A stretch of DNA of 64,000 nucleotides from Setaria digitata (GCA_003640385.1 RCAB01000286.1:1-64000), one strand, 5' to 3'; shown: positions 14,701-28,571, counted from the first letter of the stretch. Notes: generated by a model not told the origin, from the letters alone. A program made the numbers and translations.

Positions 14701-17338
14701 TTTAACGATGATTTGGAACCGCAATACAGTGAAATGCAAACCAGATAATTTATTACCAACACATGCAACATCGGTAATATTTTATATTTCATAGACTTAG
14801 AAGTTTCAGCTATCGCGATTAAGTGTATTAATGCAATAAATTACATCATTCAGACCCAGAGAAGACAATTTAATCTAATTTTTCTCGTCTAATTCAAAAA
14901 CCGAATAATTTATCACTGGAGCAACTCCCTTTTACGGTCATACAAAGACGAAAATATCGAACTTATTCCTCCTTGGTTCAGAGTTTCGCATTTTTCTGCA
15001 ATTACCTCCTTTCTCTTCCTTTCGATTTCCTCTAATGAGAACGGAAAATTAAGATTCTTTGTTTCCGTCATCTTTTAGCAATCTAATCGAAAACGCTTTT
15101 GATCTTAGCGTTTTAATTTGGCTTTAGGAAAAAAACAAACAAACCATCCAAAACAGAGAATCGGACCGTGAAGATATTCCGGTCGTGTTCAAAATCAGCG
15201 TACATCGGAGTATGAACATAGCGGACAGATAATTTTGACAACAGCCTGATGTACTCAGCAAATTTCGTTTCATCCATCTGTTCGGGTATGTTTCGAGTGA
15301 AATGTGAATAAAATGTTCCAGGATCAAGCAAATTCCCATGATGAATAGAGCTTACGCTAACTTGCAGCTCAGCTGATCTGAAACAGATTTTAAGAGCATC
15401 CAGCGACTTTAACTGGTATTGAAAGAAAAAATGCTTTGTTATATAAACAAAATCTAACGCGTTTTATCGTTCAAACAAATTAATTTGCCAAAGATTCAGG
15501 TTTGTCTTTGTCTTGTGAGCAGTTATACGACATACTCAAGCACGAACCATCTCAATCATCTCACCTCATGAATATTAAAATGGAACAAAAAATTTACAGC
15601 TGAAAGAGGACCGCTCCATTATCCTAATATCACACTACTATAATTCATACTACCCATGACGAAAATTGGCGGTATAAAACTACAGCAATGTTCACAACAA
15701 TAGGAATAAGGGACAAACATAAGTATAGCAGTAGGAGTAAAGGATAAACAACATACTGGGGTATTGAAAGGTGCTTATCAGGACAGGGTAATCAGCGATT
15801 TCTATGGGGTTATAATTAGTCAGACCTAGAGAAGGTAAAGGGAGAAATTTGGTCGTAAATGACACGGCAATCTCTCGATCAGCAGAGTGGAATAGCCAAA
15901 GATTACAAGCAAGATTGGAAAATTATGATAATGTCCCGAAGATTTCTATTTGAATTCCAAATCGGAAACGCTGAGCTTCGAAAAATTAATTCCAAAATGT
16001 CTGGCATACAGAGAAAAAGATGCTTAAAATCCAGCCCAGATTCATAGAACTGCTAACTCCAATCTGTTTCCTACTGCTATTTACTTCTTCAGAAACTTCT
16101 ACGGTTTAAATTAAAATAGTTTAAAGAACAAACAAGCAGTCGTCCATGAAGAAGCCGCTTTCTGCTGCCTGAAGTATAGGTGCATTCCTTCCAACAAATG
16201 TACTAGTTAAAGTTTGAAAAATTGAAACCATTTTAAAAAGTGTTCGTTTCCAACAAGACGACATTACCTATAAGAAAGATCCAGTTAACGTGTAGGAGAG
16301 TGAAGACTGGATAGAAAAGACATAGGGGGCAATGAAATAAATAGTATAAGTGATGAATAGAACACCGAAATCGGCATGATTTTTCCTTTATTTGTGTATT
16401 TGAAAAAAAGGTACTAATTTTTTTTTTTTTTGAAATTTACAAGAAAAAACAAAATTGAATTTACAAGAGAAATGAAATACGTGAAAAAAAGGATAAAAAT
16501 GGAAATAAGATATAATTTTGATCAAATCTTGTCACCACAAATCATGATTACCCATCAACTTACGTAAAATAATCAATAGAAGGATTTCAATGAAATATTT
16601 TAAATAAAATCAATTATAGAAAAATGCATTTGAAAGAGGCGAAAAAACTCAAGATAAATATACAAATCAGATGATGAGAAGGAAACAGAGTAAACGTCAG
16701 AGAAAAAGGAAGTAACTGAGTAAAACGAAAGTGAAGGATAGAAACGAAGAGATCTAAAAAAAAAAAAAAAAATGGAAAAAAAACCATTTACATTTCGAAA
16801 ACTTTTCGAACGAAAAATAAAGCTTACGTCAAGATGTAGTTCAATCCACGGGTTTCCATAGTCATCTACCTCAACCCGATGTTCAGCAATATCATGTCCA
16901 ACTTTTAGACTTTTTTTTTCAAAAGCTCCAATTTCCTATAAATGAATTCAAACAACCTAAGTATAAAACGTTTCGTTAACCAAAGTAATACGTGCAATAG
17001 AAACACTCAGCATCACACCTACTTTTGCAGACTTAACAACTTTTCTCAAAAGTACTAAAACGAGAAATGAAATTCACCATGTTGTTAAGCGGCAAATAAT
17101 AATGATGAGTGGCTGGCTATACAAAGTGTTTAATAATTAAAATTTCTTCGGCTTACAGATATGATTTCTTTTAATTGCGTTATATGTTTAACATTCTGGG
17201 ACATCAAGATGATATGCATATGCAGTGGTTCTGCCCATCCTTTAAGTGCACTCATTTGGCCAATCTTCTCGTACTTTGGCAACGTTCCCTGCAACTGGTT
17301 CGTGAAGAAATTTTTAGCATGTTGCAACGTGGCTTTCA
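2790..17338 (-). CDS. Cellular RNA-dependent RNA polymerase, EGO-1/RRF-1 type
   Basis: This is a multi-exon gene for a eukaryotic RdRP, the enzyme that makes secondary (22G-type) small RNAs on target transcripts in nematodes. The active-site motif DLDGDEY is at 7725-7745. Around it, in order, are family landmarks: [14 protein letters not shown] (about 13.85 kb), [20 protein letters not shown] (about 11.85), [13 protein letters not shown] (about 11.15), [20 protein letters not shown] (about 10.6), [12 protein letters not shown] (about 10.0), [12 protein letters not shown] (about 8.58), [20 protein letters not shown] (about 7.98), [31 protein letters not shown] (about 6.74) and [12 protein letters not shown] (about 5.18). 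C-terminal exons lie at about 4850-4760, 4580-4413, 4196-4000, 3810-3662, 3500-3370 and 2944-2790. N-terminal exons at about 17338-17160, 16940-16830, 15380-15150 and 15040-14900 are less certain. No start codon was found; the 17338 exon begins in phase 1, so a further 5' exon is expected. Two joints are odd: a one-base frame break near 14485, and a phase mismatch between the exon ending at 3662 and the next. Confidence 0.93.
3618..3661. repeat. Perfect 19-bp inverted repeat, 6-base loop
   Basis: Left arm 3618-3636 is GTGAGTGCGATGAAATATT; the right arm 3643-3661 is its exact reverse complement; the loop is 3637-3642. On the minus (gene) strand the hairpin starts with GTGAGT, which is the predicted 5' splice site after the polymerase exon ending DNE. 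A folded transcript would bury that splice site in the stem. Confidence 0.9.
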
Positions 17339-17881
17339 CTGGACAGTAAATTTTTCTCCTTTCCCTCTTCTTCCTCCTTCCCTTAAGTACAGCTGCACAG
17401 TTATTTCATTTCACTCTTAAATAGCAAATTTAATAATAACGAATTAGAACTTATAAAATGCCACACGACCACACAAGTATCTGTACTTCTCTATAGTGAC
17501 AACCTCAGATGTCCTACTTCTCCTGATCAATTGAATTTCTTTCTTATAAAATATCAATGTAACAAAGGCAAAAAACCATTAGGAAAAGTTCCGATTTAAT
17601 AAAAGAATAAAATAACCGATTTATTTAATTTATGAGTTTTTGTGCAACTTATGAACACTGCAAAACAGTGAAATAAACCATAAGTCTAACCAACAAGCAA
17701 TAACAGTGAAATCAAGGTACCAAATGCTTATTAAACAAATTTATGCAAAACTTTTACCAAAACTAAAGCAAAAAAAAGTGAATGAAACAGCAATGAGAAA
17801 TAACAACACTGGGAAGAACGCTGCAATAAATGACCCAACAACAAAAGAGGCAAGTGCTTCATTTTATGGTATGCTTGTTCT
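17339..17881. other. Spacer between CIAO1 and the polymerase gene
   Basis: About 540 bases between the CIAO1 stop codon and the first polymerase exon I can support. Both genes are on the minus strand. The missing 5' exon of the polymerase may lie here, but no convincing start and donor pair was found. It should also hold the CIAO1 3' UTR. Confidence 0.45.
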
Positions 17882-20320
17882 GTTATAAAGTTATTCGAAG
17901 TACGTAGATTTCACCGTCATCTGTGGCAGTAGTAAGTAGACAACTTTCGACTGGATTCCAGTTTAAACAGTTAATTTCCGAAGGAAGTTTGTGACTTTCA
18001 AAACATTCTTCTAAGACTGCACTATCTGCTGAATTATTTAAACGATACAACCTGAAACTAGAATATTAAAACATTACACAATATAGCAGGAAATTTAATG
18101 CAACTGAGTTTTGACCTAGTAATGCAATTTCCTGGTGTTTGGATATGCAAGAAATGAAGACATTGAAAGCACCCTAACTAAGAGACATAAAAGAAGTGCT
18201 TGCCAACTACAAAGACGATGAAAAGATTCAATCTGCATTTAAGTTGGGAAACAGCAAACCTTATTTTGCTATCTCCTCCACCGACGGCGATAATTCCGTG
18301 TAACTTATTCCATGAAACTGAGTATAGTGGCCATTTTGTTTTCACGTATACACTCGTTACCTTATTCCATTTACATTTTGATGAAGCTGAATTCATTTCT
18401 TGCCGCATCCAAATCTAAAGGTTTTCTCAATGGAACCGACCGTTTTCCAAATAAAATTCCATGCTCTATATTTTTTGCTACGTTGCTTAGTAGTGAGAAC
18501 TGCTAAGCAATATAAATTACCAATTACAAAATATAAAACTCAGAGTGTACGTTCCAAGATTATTGAGCTAACGTGCGGCTATACACAATAATCTTCCTCG
18601 AAAATCATACATTAATGGTAAAGTCGGCTCCCACAGTTACAAGAAAATTGCCATCATCTGAGAAATCGGCTGACCACACTGTTGAATCATGCGCATTGTC
18701 GATTTTTTCTTGCGTTATCCAATCCTCGCCATCGAAGCGATAAAATCGAACAGAGCAATCATAGCTGCATGATACTAACAACTAAAGTGCACGGAATTGT
18801 CAAAAGAGTAATTAAAAAATAAGTGTTTTTAGTAATTAAAAAATAAAAGACAATACGAGAAAAAAGCCTGTCTAATAATAACACAATTTATATAGCGGAC
18901 TGTTCAAGAAATTCAAGAGTAGCGCTTGACGCAACGACTTTGTACTCAGAAGGAAAACAGTTCAAAATTTAAAGTAAATACCTCATCAATTGGATGCCAA
19001 ACCACAAATTTGACATCTTGTGTGTGAGACTGCAAAATTGATGCCACTTCAAAATCTTGATCCTCGTCTACTGAAATTCTGCAATTGAATAAAGACTAAA
19101 GGAAATAAATCTTACTACCTGATTTAAACTGTACAACGACTTACGCTGCCAAAACCAAACAGACTTATCGCGACTGCAAGTTGCCAAATATTCACCAGAT
19201 GGCGAAAATGCACAGCATTTCACTTCATTTTCATGCCCTTCCAAACGATTTACTTCTTCGTAATCATTACTTAAAAATTCTAATGATTGTTAGTCATTTT
19301 TTACTCGAACTGTCCTTGTAAACTTTGCTAAAAAAAAAGTTTTTGCGAGGCACTCAATCTAAATTTTTAGAGTAACAACTTTAATAAAAGAAACCACATA
19401 TTAAATTGATACATAAGTACTTATGTCATATAAAAATACTTCTAGCTTCTGAAAAAACGAGGGAAATTTCTACTTGAAGCTAATGCTTACTTGCATATTT
19501 GATAAACAACGATAGCTCCATCAAAACCAGCTGAAGCTAAAAACTTGTCATCAGGAGAAAATGCAATGTGCCGTATGGCCCTACTGTGTGACCCAGTAAT
19601 TGTTCCAGAATATATCAAATACGGCACATCTAAATTTCTTTACATAAAATCTTGAACCAAAACAACCAAGTTGTTTAATGACAGCTTTATTCTTGCTATT
19701 AGGGCACAGAAGAATTTGAATTTAAGCACTGTTTTTATCAGATAATTCGTCTTAAAATCACTAATTTACCAAAAATGTCAATTTTTGAAGTTTTGTGATC
19801 CAAAAGGTAGCCATAACTTACAAATTTTTACTGCCAATTTATTAAATGGTTAATGACCAGGGCAATTAATTTTAAAATTTTATTATCCTCACTTCACTTG
19901 AGTTAAAACCAATTATAAAAAAGTCTCTCTACCTATTTAAAAAAAAGCTCTCCTCTGCCTGTTTCACGCCTTTAAATTTGTACAGCCAAGTCTGAACAAA
20001 GCAGGATACAGGAGTAGAACATGTTTTAGACATTAATCAAAATAACGGATTAAGCTCTAAAAACAAATCTATGTAATAAGTGCCTAAGCATGCTAAACAA
20101 GCTTATAATCCAAGTAAAATGAGCGTACAACACTCATACAAACGCATAATTAATTTTGTCTAGAAAGAAACAGTGAACTACCATCAGCGATTTTCCAAAA
20201 TTTGATCGTCTTATCATCACCACAACTTGCAAGGATCGTCCCAGCATGATTCCACTGTACACACCATACTCGGCATGCCACAACACATGAGTGAATTACT
20301 TTATTTATATCACCGACCAT
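17882..20320 (-). CDS. CIAO1, WD40 protein of cytosolic Fe-S assembly
   Basis: This is a WD40-repeat protein of the CIAO1 family, the scaffold of the cytosolic iron-sulfur targeting complex that hands clusters to nuclear and cytosolic enzymes. The first exon starts with ATG at 20320 and reads [11 protein letters not shown], then a WD repeat with [20 protein letters not shown]. Later exons carry [20 protein letters not shown] (about 19.55 kb), [20 protein letters not shown] (about 19.2), [20 protein letters not shown] (about 18.75) and [20 protein letters not shown] (about 18.65). The last exon has [20 protein letters not shown] and ends YVLRITL at the stop, 17882-17884. The order of repeats and the C-terminal NWNP...DDGE blade match animal CIAO1. 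It lies upstream of the polymerase on the same strand. Exact internal exon borders were not all fixed. Confidence 0.88.
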
Positions 20321-21352
20321 ACCACACAATATTCTGGAATTAAGAAGCTCTGGTTTTTTTCATGAACATATTGCCATCAATGACCTTGCCAAATACTAAA
20401 ACTAGCATGAGGACACCCAACCAGCCGCAGAAAAATTATAAGAGCAATCAAGCACGGCTTAGTATTCTAACAGTAAGAGCTAGATAACTATTCAAACAGC
20501 AGCTGGATAGTCATGATAACCAACTGCTGTTTTAAATTATTTTATGAATTACAAATACAACAATTGGCTAATCAGCAAAATTGATTAATGAGCTTCAATA
20601 AAGAAATTCATCCCTTTGATACACGCTGGTTAATGAAACGGAAAAACAGCAGTTCAGGGCATATATTTAATTTCCAATTCGGACACAGTGTTCTCACGTG
20701 AGGTGATATAGCACGGTGGAAAAGTACTTTAAGATAAAAACTGCAACTAAATTGTAGAAAATGTAGGTTAATTTATTTATTCACTTTAAAATAAAACACG
20801 TGTTTCGATGCAAAAAGAGAAACTATGTTGAAGTTCAAGGCTTGACTTATAACCAAGAACGCTAATTGTAATTATAAATCTTAGCCTAAGAACATTTTTA
20901 TTAATGGCCCACAAAATTAAATGAAAAGTCCTCAAGGACGACACAATATTGGAGAAATACATTTACTATTTAAAGAAGATAGTGCATTCATAAATTCACA
21001 TGATGAAAATTTTTTTTTGCAAAATATTACACTATCTTATTTTAAGAACAAAAATATATTTTTGATGGTTCCTCCTACTCTTTATCCTTTACAAACGAAT
21101 TTATTCAGATGATCATTAAGTGATTAAAAGGAGAAGGAAAATCGATGAATTTTCCTTCCGATTCAAAACCATTAGTACTGTACTAAACAATACAACAGTT
21201 AATGCGTCGCATGTATAAACCAAACCAACGAGCAGAAATAAAATAGACAAAGAGATCAATCAGAAAGTGAATAATACAAAACAGGTACTTACAAAGCAAA
21301 AATAATGCACTTTATATCCTTTAATTCATCGAATCCCAAGAAAATTTTATCT
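20321..21352. other. Spacer between FRMD8-like gene and CIAO1
   Basis: About 1 kb of AT-rich DNA between two minus-strand genes. A 63-codon plus-strand frame at 20921-21112 is lysine- and isoleucine-rich and looks like chance. I see nothing else definite; the stretch should contain the FRMD8-like 3' UTR and the CIAO1 promoter. Confidence 0.45.
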
Positions 21353-24300
21353 TTATGCCACTTCTAGCAAAACCCTTAATGAACCTTGTGCTTTGAGACA
21401 ACGACCGTCAGCATCAAGTGTAGCTAAGCACAGTTTATCGAAATTGTTGATAAGTGGACTTGATAAACTATAGACATCCGTTATATTTCGCCTAGTGATA
21501 CCATTTCCTGCTCGTTCATCCGTGCCAGACGAACTTGAACTCTGACACTGATTATCAATAATTTCCAAGCCGTAGCTCTGACTGTATCCATTTACCTCCA
21601 ACAGTATGGATAAAGGGAATCCATAATTATAGATCATCACTATCCTCATGTCTTATAGCAAGATTGCGAAGTTGGCAGCCAATTACTGTTTTTTAAATTT
21701 ATTCGAATGATTAAACAAACTGATATAAGAAGTCCTGCACATCTACAGAATACGTAGGCCTAGTCTACTAAAGTTAGTTATGGATGTAAACTTAAAGTTG
21801 AATTGAAATGTTGAGAAATAACCGAACCTCGTACGGAGTATTCCCTCTCCCATACCCCGAGTTATTTACTGCTTTAGAAATATACAGAATTTAATAGTTC
21901 GACAAACAGATCTGGAGCATATGTGTGGTTGCATTTTACCATTATTCACCTACCAGAAAGTCTATACTCAGAAAAAAAAAACTCCATTGTAGTTTTTAGA
22001 TCCATTTAGGTCAACCTATTTCTCAATTACGAAACACAAACTTTTTGAACGGATACAAAAAGTATAGAAAGATACAAAAGTTAACTTACTGAAATATCAA
22101 ACACAAAAGCGTCTCTCCGATCCCGACTGCTATTTTTCGATGCTGTTTCTGCCCGTTGCAATAACTGGCTTCGTGGCATCGGCTTCCCTCGCCAATTACT
22201 GCTCTTCATGTTTAAAATTAAACCATTAACGTCTTTTTCAAGTAATTTGGATAATGAATTCACCAGAGCTTCCATCATGACGGCTTGTTTGCTGAAGACC
22301 TGAAACAGTCATAAACTATTCATAAAAGTGGAAAAGTAACATGGAAGTAAGCTTAGCATTATTTCTATTATTTTTACAGGAAAACAGAAATTAAGTTTAA
22401 TAAAAATAATCTTAAAAGGAGAAAATCAGGCAGCAATATTAGCGCTTGAAAATAGGCAAAGTTAGTTGATTTTAAAATTGCAAACTACTTAAAACAATAA
22501 AGTTATAGCACTTAGTGTTATACAAATATCATACTTGAAGCATTTTCATTTTATCCGAAACTTCCAATACTTCTGTTTCAAGGCTCGTATTATCATCTAT
22601 TAGAAACGATCTCTCCGGGAAAATCAGAAGGAAGCATGGACAACTGCACAAAATAGCTGCTGATGTCATAACTTCGAAATGACTAAAAATTACGATTTTA
22701 AATCTAGTTAATAGAAATGACTTGATCAAAATTTATAGTGAGAATTATAATTAAGATTTCACAGTAAGTACATGAAAAATACTGAGGCGAAAAAACTATG
22801 TTTACAGTGGAATTTCATTCGAGAAAATTCCCGTAAATAAACAGGATTTGAGGAAGCAGTCATCTTTCTTTACTACACTTTCAGATATTAACTATCAACT
22901 TTGTTATCTTTAAATTATGACATCATGCTTTCAACAGTCAATGTAAATAGAAAAACACTAACTCATCGATATTGCGACAGTCGCAGTCACGAAGCCGCTG
23001 CACAAGCAAAACTTCTTGCTTTGCTTCATCGACCAATGTAACGTAACCGCAACTAATTCCAACAAGAACCTAAAACGAAACACAGTACATTTTGGAGAAC
23101 AGATATGGAATAAAGTAAAATTTCTACTAAATTCTAAAAAATTAAACCATTTTCATACCTTAATTATTAATCTTTAGCTGAGATAAGTTTCAGAAAGCAG
23201 TAGCAAGGAAGAGAAATTTTAAATCTGGGATTGAAACTTCTTCAAACAACCAAAACGGAAATAATGATTGTTTAAAGGTAAGCAAACCGGAACATCTGGT
23301 AGTGTGGCGGAAAGTATCATTTTCTTAAATTCTTTTAACGGTCCTCCTAGTGGTCGTTCGATGTATCCACGGAAAAACGCAGCACTAAGAACGATAAAAT
23401 GAAAAATATTATACAAGGAGTTCCAATTTGACACGATAAATTAAGTTGACTTCATATGTGTTCTGTTTTTTTTGGGGGTTTATTGCCGATGATTGTTCCA
23501 GCAGTCAAGCTTAGAAACAAGAGAAACAAGAGCTATTTGTTCAAATAACATTTTCCTTAAAAAATAAAATAAAATAGTAGAACTATTTTACTAAACAATA
23601 ATTATATTTTATTGCCATTTAGAAAAATTGTTTAAAACAGGCGTAATTTCAGTAATATTTAACAATTAATAAGGATTAAAAAGAAAAGCAATGCGTGCCC
23701 ATAGAAAGGTGTACTGCGGATACTATTAAGATAAGCTTTTCGACAACTATGTTTGTTCTCGAAATTTCGCTTTATATTTCCATATTCCTGAAGAATTCTC
23801 GTTTCCAAACCCTTGCAACCGATAATCGGAATACCAAATAAATAAAATGTCTTAACATTATGTCGATGCTTCAGTGGAAAAAACATCGTCATTTCGTCTC
23901 TAAAAATGAGAAGTTGCACTTGGAAAAAATTTACTGACAAAAAAATTTCAAAATTTTAACCACAGTAGAAAACAGATGCTAAATAGCAACGGTTGGAATA
24001 CACCGGAAATGAGATTAATTTCTTAAATAAGAAACTCCAAACTTTGAAGTTTATTCTGAAAAAAGACTATCGAGAAAAAAAAACTATTACAAACCCGAAC
24101 AAATCCAAGTCTTCACTTGGTTCTCTTTCGATGGCCATTTGCAGGGCTGCCAATTTTACACTTAAATTAATGTCGCATATATATCGACCATTTAAAATTT
24201 CTTGCTTCGCACTTGTGTATAATATTTCCGTTAATATTTCATTCGTATAATCATCCTCCAACTGATAAATTTAAACATTAATTATCTTTCCGGGAATTCG

Positions 24301-25890
24301 AATCAAGATAACGACAAATCCCGATTAACCGGTCTTTAATTTGAAACAACAACACTTTCTTCCCATAACACTGAATATATCACTTCTTACAGTTTCTGAA
24401 AATCTCACTTTATAAATGTACGGTGATGCATCTTAAAACTGTGCAAAATAAATAAGGTTTACGTACTTCAAGTTCTCTTTCAACGGAAAGCTGTACATTT
24501 CGTTTCAGTACAAGAAGCGGTTCATCGTCAACTGATTCATTACTTTCAGCATTCGTAAATCTTTGCAGAAACTGCACCCAATTTTTCCGGATTTCATATG
24601 GATTATGATGTGGTTTCAACTGTACTTCTTCAAAGAATGAATTTTTTTTTAAATATAGCTTGTTTTGAAATTCGAGAAAATTATTAGCAAAATAAGAAAA
24701 AAATTTAATAATTTTACAATAAATGTACCTAACAAATCTGATACCATCCAGAGAGCGCACACTTCCTTAAAAACTTCACAAGCGATACCAAGATGATCAG
24801 AAAGTAGCAACAACAAGCTTGACGCTGTTGCCAGTTTACCACCAATTAAAGAAAATTTGAAACCTGCAACAAGAAATATTCACTAATTTGGGTTCAGCCT
24901 ACAGCCTAACGAGACTAGTCAAGACAGAAACTATGTGTCTGATGCACTAATGGCAGGAGTGCGTAGGAAAGGAAGATATCTGAATTGAAGGGCATAAAAA
25001 AAGAACAAAGTAAGTGCAGGAAGGCTGAGTTGCGACTTAAATATAAGCTCATAAGTTTTAAATTTCACAACAACTATAACAGTTCAAAAAAAGACCAGTA
25101 TTGGAGAAGGAGGAGGATATAACGGTTGAACAATTATTAAAAAAATTAAAAAAGTTTCATGAGAAATGATAGTGTGGAATTGGAAATTTTAAATTGAGGA
25201 GTTACTCTACATCTAAGACGATAAAGTAAATATGTTTCTTATAAGAACATGAAAAGTTAAAGAGAACTGGACGAAGAAATATTTCGTGAGTATCAAACAA
25301 CGAAAAAACCGGTGTTTAGAATAAAATTAATATATTACACCTAAAACTTTTACATTGTTCAATGCGTTGCTTCTAAAAGACCTTGAAAAGTTAAATGAAA
25401 TTCTCTTTCATGTGAAAACGCTAAAAGAATATCCCAGCAGGAATTTTCAATTTTGAGTCTCAAGGCGTTTTTTGATTTTTCTACTTATTTCAGCCAGAAA
25501 ATTTCGTCATTGCCTCGCCATTTTCAACAAAACAGATTAAAAATTTTAGTACGTTCTCCCTAAAACTACCAAAAACAAGGAAATTAATCCCAGAATTAAA
25601 ACGAACGAAAAAATAAACTGAATAGACCTCTTTCATCAGCCCAATAAATCGTAACATCCAGTGAATCGTCTAATCTTGAATTGACGGGCGTCGGCTGCTG
25701 TGAACAGTCATGTAGATTCACGTCAAGCAAACTTCTTAAATTGGAAATCCGAAGTTCTCAGCAAAAAAAAAAAAAAAAAAATTGAGAGTGAATTTTTATC
25801 TATACCTCAATGTATAACCAATCGGTGAATTAGCAAACGTTGGTGCTTTTTGTGCTGATTTCGACTCCGTCAAGTTAGTTCGTGCTTCAT
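21353..25890 (-). CDS. FERM-domain protein, FRMD8 (iTAP)/Bili family
   Basis: This is a FERM protein of the FRMD8 type. In mammals FRMD8 binds iRhom proteins and stabilises the iRhom/ADAM17 sheddase complex; fly Bili damps Wnt signalling. Exons in order: a low-complexity N-terminal part (ARTNLTESKSAQKAPTF, about 25.85 kb); LDDSLDVTIYWADERG (about 25.65); an F1-like exon ending VCALWMVSDLL (about 24.75); then EVQLKPHHNPYEIRKNWVQF, which matches the FRMD8 signature VQLKPKHQPY closely, followed by DDEPLLVLKRNVQLSVEREL. Further exons are YTSAKQEILNGRYICDINLS (F2, about 24.2), AYLNSIRSTPFYGHA (about 23.7), AAFFRGYIERPLGGPLKEFK (about 23.37), GISCGYVTLVDE (about 23.05), a PH-like F3 part (about 22.7-22.53) and VFSKQAVMMEALVNSLSKLL (about 22.25). 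The stop is at 21353-21355, after LRVLLEVA. The start codon was not found: the first visible exon has no Met upstream in frame, so at least one 5' exon is missing. Confidence 0.85.
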
Positions 25891-25899
25891 CCTGTACAT

Positions 25900-28560
25900 G
25901 GATATGTACTTGAAAAATACGATATTTTCAATAATACAAGAAATAGACGCTACAAAATTAATAAGTTGCTTTATTAAGGATTCAGTTTCCTGGTGGTGAT
26001 ATTCAAACCGTTATTGTATCTCAAAATATATCAAGCTATAGTTTATGTCAGTGAAATGAACTACAAAGACGAGAAAATTAAAATTAGATATTCGCCACTA
26101 AAGAAAAAGAATTTAACTTGGACGATAGAATGAGTACAATTTTTTCCCATCGAAATGCTCAATATTTCGAAATATACTACGATACCTCCGCGACATTTAG
26201 TGACGTAATGTGTCTTTTTCCCGACGGTGAGTTGCCATCTAACGATTTCTTCTGAAAAACTCATAAAATTTAAATATAATAACGCCAAGAAGTTCTGTAC
26301 GACCTCATTTTTTGAAGAAAAATTCTGGAGAAATTTCTTCAAGTCATCATCTCATCAAGACGGTCAGCAGTCATCAAATATTATTTCTCGCAAGCATCTT
26401 TATTCAACCTCGTTGATAAAAGCAAATAGATTAAATGAAATGACAAATTTCAATTCAGGAATATAAATTTGACCAAACGGAAATTACCGAAAAGGAGAGC
26501 CTTATGCAATGCAAATTAAGATTCCGTGATTCACTGAGTCTTTGTTTTCTGTCCTTCTTTTCACCTTTTAAAGTGTTCATCTCTTGAATGTAGCGCTTCT
26601 TGCTGTCTGAAAAGACACTTTTCAATTAAAGATATGCATGATCATTGTGACGCTTGTCGAACAGAAGGTTTGTTACAGGTAATATATTTTTTCATTTACT
26701 GTATTAGAAAACGTTTCCATCAAAACAAGTCCAGCTATAGTTTTGAGAACAATCTCAGCTGCATGCTGGTGTAAAGATATGGAATGTATGACGAACATGT
26801 GAAAAACAAAGCACCATGCCGAAAATTACTTCAATGGATTATGCTTCAGCTTTTTACATGATCAAATCAAGATCTGACTTCCTAATTATTTCTCATCAGA
26901 ATGTCGCGGGGTCTGGATCGAATAGGTGAGCTTTCCAACACATGAAAAAAGGCAAATTTTTATTCACTTCCTCCTCAATTCTCTCTTTTGTCATTGAGTT
27001 AATCTTGCTTCCAGGTAATTCATCCTCCCTCTCTCATTCCAAATGTTGAGAGAAGTACGAGTAAAAAGAAATATATTGATAAACAGGCATAAGTACAGAA
27101 GACATACACAGCCCATTTAAAATGTTAAACCTGTGTTACTGTTTGCCAAAACTTCTGTTCAAGAGTGGTAAACAAAATAGCAGATACTTAGTATTCAGCT
27201 GTTATTAAATATGACTATTGTTTGGAATAAGTTACTATCTATAGTTTAGCACATCCGGCGCAGAGTATCTCAGGACCGTAAATCTTCCTGAAAGTGATAG
27301 AGCAGCATGAGTTTCTAGTTATTTGTAGCCGAAGTTCAATTTCATGATTCACTTATATTAAAACGAAATCATTATTTAAGTCCGTCTGTTGTGAGGAAAC
27401 TCATTCTAATCCGAATTTGTAAGTTTTTCGACACAAAATAACAAGTTTAACTTCCCCATTTATAAAGCAAACCAGTTTCTAATGAATTACGTTCAATTAA
27501 AGTTGAAACACGTCGCTACACATCGATGATTCAGTAACTTCAACGCTTAAAAGTATAATATATCTGTCGCTTCTGACCTGTTACAATAGAAATAAATTCA
27601 TTCAAAATTAATCGACTGAAGCAGAACTTACAACTGAAGATACTCTTTTTATTAACATTGTTAACAGCAATAGGTCTCAGCAATGATCGAACAAACAAGT
27701 GTGTAAGATGTGCACTTCCAGCAAAGGAGGCTTCCCTTAAGCCAACATTAATTTCAAATTTCAGTTTTAACTTTTGCTGACTTTTTCTAAAATTTGTGTT
27801 TGCAAAGCAACAAATATCGAGGCTTTCTTATAACATATGGAATTTCGAAACCTGAAGAAAGCAAAAAACACAAAAATTTACAAAACAGTAGACAAATTAT
27901 ATCTTCAATGAGGATACGGGCAGAAGGAACTGAATGCTTCAAACAGCAAACACTATCTAAATTCTCTTAAAAAGCGATAAAAAGTTCTTCGGAATGTTCA
28001 CATAATGTAGTTTTCCAAATAGTGAAAACTGTAACTGATAAATAACCTTGTATCTTCGACACATACCAAACCAACGTCTACTGCGCGTAAATATGAAGTG
28101 GCACACTTACTCGTTTTCCACTGAATGCGCAGTTTGATTTTAGGTTCCATTTGGAAACACATATCATAAATAAAAATCAAAGCTCCCCGACTCTGATTTT
28201 TTAGAATATTTGAAAGCAAGTTAGCAAAAGAGCAGAGTCGTCATTCCACAAAAATATTTAAAATCCGAAAGAAGTACTTGCTACAAATGTTTAGACAACT
28301 TTCCATAATTCAGTTCAAGGAGACCTTAATAACAATAGCAGCAGAAAAAAAAAAGCAAGATTGATGGCACAATTTTTGGATGAGCAAAATCCGGGGTATT
28401 ACTTCGCAAAGATCTGTTTCTAACAAATCCTACAACAGTAAGAAATGATCCACGGATATTCCGGATACTGATATCCGATGTCACCAATATGATATTTGGG
28501 CGAAATCGTCAGTAAGAATATTTGTATTAATATTTGCCCAGTTAGGTATCAAACAAGTGT
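25900..28560. other. Gene-poor stretch
   Basis: About 2.7 kb with no supported gene. Minus frame 26061-26342 (93 codons) and overlapping plus frame 26227-26466 show no family resemblance and no convincing splice sites. The stretch should include the promoter and the missing 5' exon of the FRMD8-like gene. Confidence 0.5.
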
Positions 28561-28571
28561 CATTTAAACTT

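Noticed and set aside
26061..26466. Overlapping frames of 93 and 79 codons on opposite strands
   Set aside because: Phe/Lys/Ile-rich, no motif, and mutually overlapping; most likely chance.
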